From: Prorocentrum cordatum
Taxonomy: Eukaryota > Sar > Dinophyceae > Prorocentrales > Prorocentraceae
Direction: 5' to 3'
Assembly: GCA_963575745.1 (NCBI GenBank)
Contig: CAUYUJ010010484.1
Span: 1 to 28,210, forward strand
DNA: 28,210 nucleotides
The notes below the pieces were generated by a model. That model did no database searches. It saw only the letters and a list, made by a program, of their open reading frames with translations, and was not told the origin of the DNA. Within the stretch, counting starts at the first letter, position 1; every line of letters begins with the position of its first letter. The position numbers and the translations under genes are program-made. Below, piece after piece: positions 25,791-28,210 of the stretch.

Positions 25791-25992
25791 CACCCATCGG
25801 CTACACGCAGGAGTGGCCCTGGGTCAGAGTGGCCCCTAGTGCGCGGCGTCTTTGGGACAGCGGGGGGACCAAACACAAGCGCGCAAGACGCTACAGTCGC
25901 ATCGCGTTCCGCGCTCGGGGGGCCCCCGAGGGCCCGCACCAAAGGTCACTCTGGCGAAGGATCACTCTTACGTGTAGCCGACCCCACCCACC
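25790..25992. mobile_element. Fold-back element with GTGTAGCCGA ends
   Basis: The left arm (25790-25836, CACCCATCGGCTACACGCAG inward) is an imperfect inverted copy of the right arm (25944-25992, ending CTTACGTGTAGCCGACCCC). Arms are about 46 bp. A third, shorter copy, GGTCACTCTGACGTGTAGCC, lies just outside at about 25748-25770. No coding capacity seen. Confidence 0.6.
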
Positions 25993-26457
25993 AGCCCGAA
26001 ACTGAAACTAAGGGCCCCAGACAACAGTCTGCTGGATGTCTTGGAGGCGCTCGCCCCCAGGGTGCCACCAACAAGCTGGCCCAGATGGGCAGATGGGCAC
26101 CATATATCCACATGTATAAATGATGTTGCCCAAGATGATCCAACCGGGCCACAAGAAAGCTTTTGCCGGCGCGCATAAGGGGGTAGGAGTCATGAGGGAG
26201 GGGGCGAAAGGCTTCTTCGAAGGAGGCCGCTGCTTTGAAGGCGCCTGGCCTGCATCTGCAGATGAGGCCTGCGCCTCCCAGGAAGCAGGGGTGCTTCTAA
26301 GAAGCCAGCCCCCTCTCCGCCCATCCCCATCTGCGTGTGGCCGAAGACCTCTCCCGTGGCACGTTCTGACCAGGGCTCCGACGCGAGCCCCGACGAGGCG
26401 ACGAGGGTCACCCAGCGAGGAACAAGACATGCCATAAACATCAACTTTCGGACGGCC
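25993..26457. other. Sequence without a supported gene
   Basis: Mixed composition. Open frames on both strands, no recognisable domain, RNA or repeat beyond short direct copies of GATGGGCA near 26085-26100. Confidence 0.35.
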
Positions 26458-26544
26458 GCGCGAATGTCTCGGATCGGCGCTGGAGCCCCCTGGCGCGCTC
26501 CCGCGCCAGGGAGGAGAGTCCAGCGCTGATCCGAAACATGCGCG
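26458..26544. repeat. Strong 76-nt hairpin (miRNA-precursor-like or tiny fold-back)
   Basis: The outer arms 26464-26484 and 26519-26539 pair over 21 positions with two mismatches (ATGTCTCGGATCGGCGCTGG on the left). The inner stem CCCTGGCGCG (26488-26497) with CGCGCCAGGG (26502-26511) is perfect around the loop CTCC. A 3/7-base internal loop separates the stems. GCGCG lies close outside both ends (26458-26462 and 26540-26544), a possible 5-bp target duplication. So it is either a very small transposon or an RNA hairpin; the sequence alone does not decide. Confidence 0.7.
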
Positions 26545-26860
26545 TGGACATCCAAGCGTTCATGTGAATGCGTATGTTGGTTTTCCTCGAACGGGGGCCA
26601 CCCGGGAGGCCCACAAAAGAGCTAGAACGAGGGAGGGGCACCGGTATCAGCACAGCAGGTGCACACTAGAAGACATTCTGCCATCAGAGGCCTTGGGGCA
26701 CATTCATCCTCGATTTTAGGATCCGCACGGTGCTCCAGGAATGTAGTTGCCCTGGGGCGCTGGGAGATAAGACACTTCCTTGGGGCACCCGATGGCAGGC
26801 CAATCTCTTGGTTGATGCTCCTGCTGTGCTGTACTGTTCTCCCTCCTTGACGTCCATTAA
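26545..26860. other. Sequence without a supported gene
   Basis: Nothing recognised. It leads into the R7 arm at 26861. Confidence 0.35.
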
Positions 26861-27035
26861 GGGGCCCAGAGACACACACACACAAACAATCACACACACA
26901 TAAAAATAGACGCGAATCCTGGGATTCATTCGTTGTTTCTGTTCTGGACGTTCGCCTTCCCCCCTGCCTCCCGTATTCTCCTGTCTTCTGGGGGGGCTCG
27001 ACGATTCATTGTGTCTGTGTGTTTTTGTTCCCCCC
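26861..27035 (+). repeat. R7 arm, single copy, with (CA)n tract
   Basis: GGGGCCCAGAGACACACACA, then a CA-rich stretch, GATTCATTCGTTGTTTCTG, CGACGATTCATTGTGTCTGT and GTTTTTGTTCC match the arms of the nested element at 8753-9467. No inverted partner is seen here. Its right end abuts the kelch-like fragment at 27036, as if it had inserted there. Confidence 0.7.
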
Positions 27036-27138
27036 TTGGCGTCCAGGCCGTCCAGCCCGCGCCGTCCTCCGTCCACCAGCAGTCGCTGTGCCGGCGGGCG
27101 CTGAAGCCGCCGACCAGCGCCACTCCCCCTGGGGGCGC
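27036..27138 (-). CDS. Kelch-like fragment (candidate exon K3)
   Basis: The minus-strand reading GGVALVGGFSARRHSDCWWT then EDGAGWTAWTPR fits the kelch pattern LV.GG...-(N/S)D.WW-.EDG..W...TP. Nearly every codon ends in G or C. Only half a blade is present, ended by the R7 repeat on one side and the triplet array on the other. It is on the same strand as K1 and K2. Confidence 0.45.
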
Positions 27139-27420
27139 CGCCGTCGTCGGCGTCGTCGACGCGGTGGCCGTCGTGGTGGTTTGTCGTCGTCGTGGTCGTC
27201 GCGGTGGCCGTGATCGGGGTGATCGTCGCCGTGGTGATCGTCGTCGTGGTGGGCGTCGTCGTCGGCATGGTCGTGGTGGTGGTCGTCGTGGTCTTCGTCG
27301 TGGTGGTCGTCTTGGTGGTCGTCGTGGCGGTCTTCGTCGTGGTGGACGTCATGGTCGTGGTGGCCGGCGCCACGTCGTGGTCGCCAGCGTCAACGCCGCC
27401 GTGATCGCCGGCGTCGTCAC
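27130..27420 (+). repeat. Degenerate GTC/GTG/GTT triplet array
   Basis: About 95 triplets, mostly GTC and GTG with CGT-phase slips, GAT and CTT variants. A minus-strand frame of 414 codons (27928 to 26684) reads this as a Thr-rich stretch and continues through the R7 repeat in a frame different from the kelch reading. I treat it as a repeat artefact, although a mucin-like Thr-rich protein cannot be excluded. Confidence 0.8.
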
Positions 27421-28210
27421 CATAACACGTCGCCGCCCGAGATGAGGGGATCATGCGGGGAGTTGGGGGATGGAGACTGGGCAGTGGCGACGGGTGAGCT
27501 GAACAGGGGAGAGGGGAGGGGTGCCAGGACAAACCAGGCACGCTCGCGCCAAAACTGACGTGCTGGATTCTGTCCTTATCGCCGGCTGGGGTGTCCTGGA
27601 TGACCTTGCTCCCCAAGGTGGCCCAATCGGGTTGTGCGCTATTAAAAACGGGGGTCTGTACGTTATGCGAAGAGGCGGTAGTGGCGGAAGGGTAAGAGGA
27701 TGAGCAGGATGATGAGGCATGAGGAACAGCAGCAAGAGGAGAGGAAATATGAGCAGAAGAGGGGAAGGCGGAAGAGGGGAAGGCGGAAGAGGGGAAATGA
27801 GCAGGACGGCCACGACGATGGACACATCGAATCCATGAATGTGGTCCGCGTGAAACACGACAGCGGAACTGATCGACGCGAGCCAAGCGCCGCTCCTGAG
27901 CTATGGCCAGCGCTGCCAGACGAAGCACACGTTCTCAGAACTGGAGCGAGCCGCCTGAAGAGCGCAAGAGACAGACCAACGCGTGAAGTCACGAGCGGAT
28001 GGTAGCGCCGTGAGCGGGAAGGGGCGCGCGCCCATCCCACACGGCAGCCTGGGAGAGAGGAGAGTAGCCCATCCGGCTGTGTACGTGACGCAAGGGGAGG
28101 GGGTGGGCAGGGGATGGGACTGAGGGGGCGGGCTGGCCGGGGTGCGGGGGGTGGGAATTAGGGGAACAAAACCTGACATAAACATAACAACTCAGAGGTC
28201 CGCGCGCGGA
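27421..28210. other. End of window, no supported gene; small tandem repeat
   Basis: At about 27756-27800 the 15-bp unit GAAGAGGGGAAGGCG repeats about 2.5 times; the minus strand reads FPSSA repeats. Several frames are open on the minus strand (27451-28185) but none shows a domain. Confidence 0.4.

Noticed and set aside
26684-27928. 414-codon Thr-rich minus-strand frame as a mucin-like gene
   Set aside because: It crosses a degenerate triplet array and the R7 repeat, and its frame conflicts with the kelch-like reading at 27036-27138.

Overview
The window looks like nuclear DNA of a eukaryote with a large, repeat-laden, GC-rich genome. I see only one gene that is complete beyond reasonable doubt in 28 kb, no prokaryotic-type gene packing, very many microsatellites, several fold-back (MITE-like) elements and long stretches of degenerate short repeats. 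A few exon-like patches on the minus strand have codons ending almost always in G or C. This would fit an alga or other protist, and a dinoflagellate-type genome is my best guess, but nothing here proves the lineage.

The layout is as follows. Positions 1-2850 hold a dispersed repeat, a candidate coding fragment cut by a 102-bp fold-back element with a perfect 5-bp target duplication, GCGAAGC-rich palindromes and mostly featureless DNA. Positions 2851-3375 (minus) hold the one clear gene, a CENP-V/GFA-family zinc protein, with a long inverted ATG/CAT triplet array just upstream of it. Positions 4200-14220 are a mosaic of GGA/TCC arrays. At least three of these are the cores of one family of fold-back elements ending in GATGGGC(C)...TTTTCCACCACCAC. 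The mosaic also holds other MITE-like elements, a nested fold-back at 8753-9467 and two kelch-like exon fragments. Positions 14380-16880 and 18612-21056 are domains of a degenerate CAAGA-xGGCC repeat with a period near 11 bp and embedded ~270-bp and ~100-bp modules. Positions 17370-18412, between these two domains, are a 77-bp satellite of about 13.5 copies that is open in nearly all of its three plus-strand frames. Positions 21057-28210 return to mixed repeats: a four-fold palindrome with a candidate TAGT duplication, a GGA/TCC cruciform, a strong 76-nt hairpin, a GTC-type triplet array and a third kelch-like fragment.

The genes cannot be assembled into a pathway. The most economical picture is a small intronless CENP-V-like gene at the downstream end of repeat-filled DNA. 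That DNA carries three kelch-like coding fragments (27.1, 12.9 and 5.3 kb), all on the minus strand. They could be exons of one very long gene whose introns are filled with these repeats, or they could be dispersed gene relics. Most long open frames here are artefacts of triplet arrays, or of GC-rich repeats with few stops, and are deliberately not annotated as genes.
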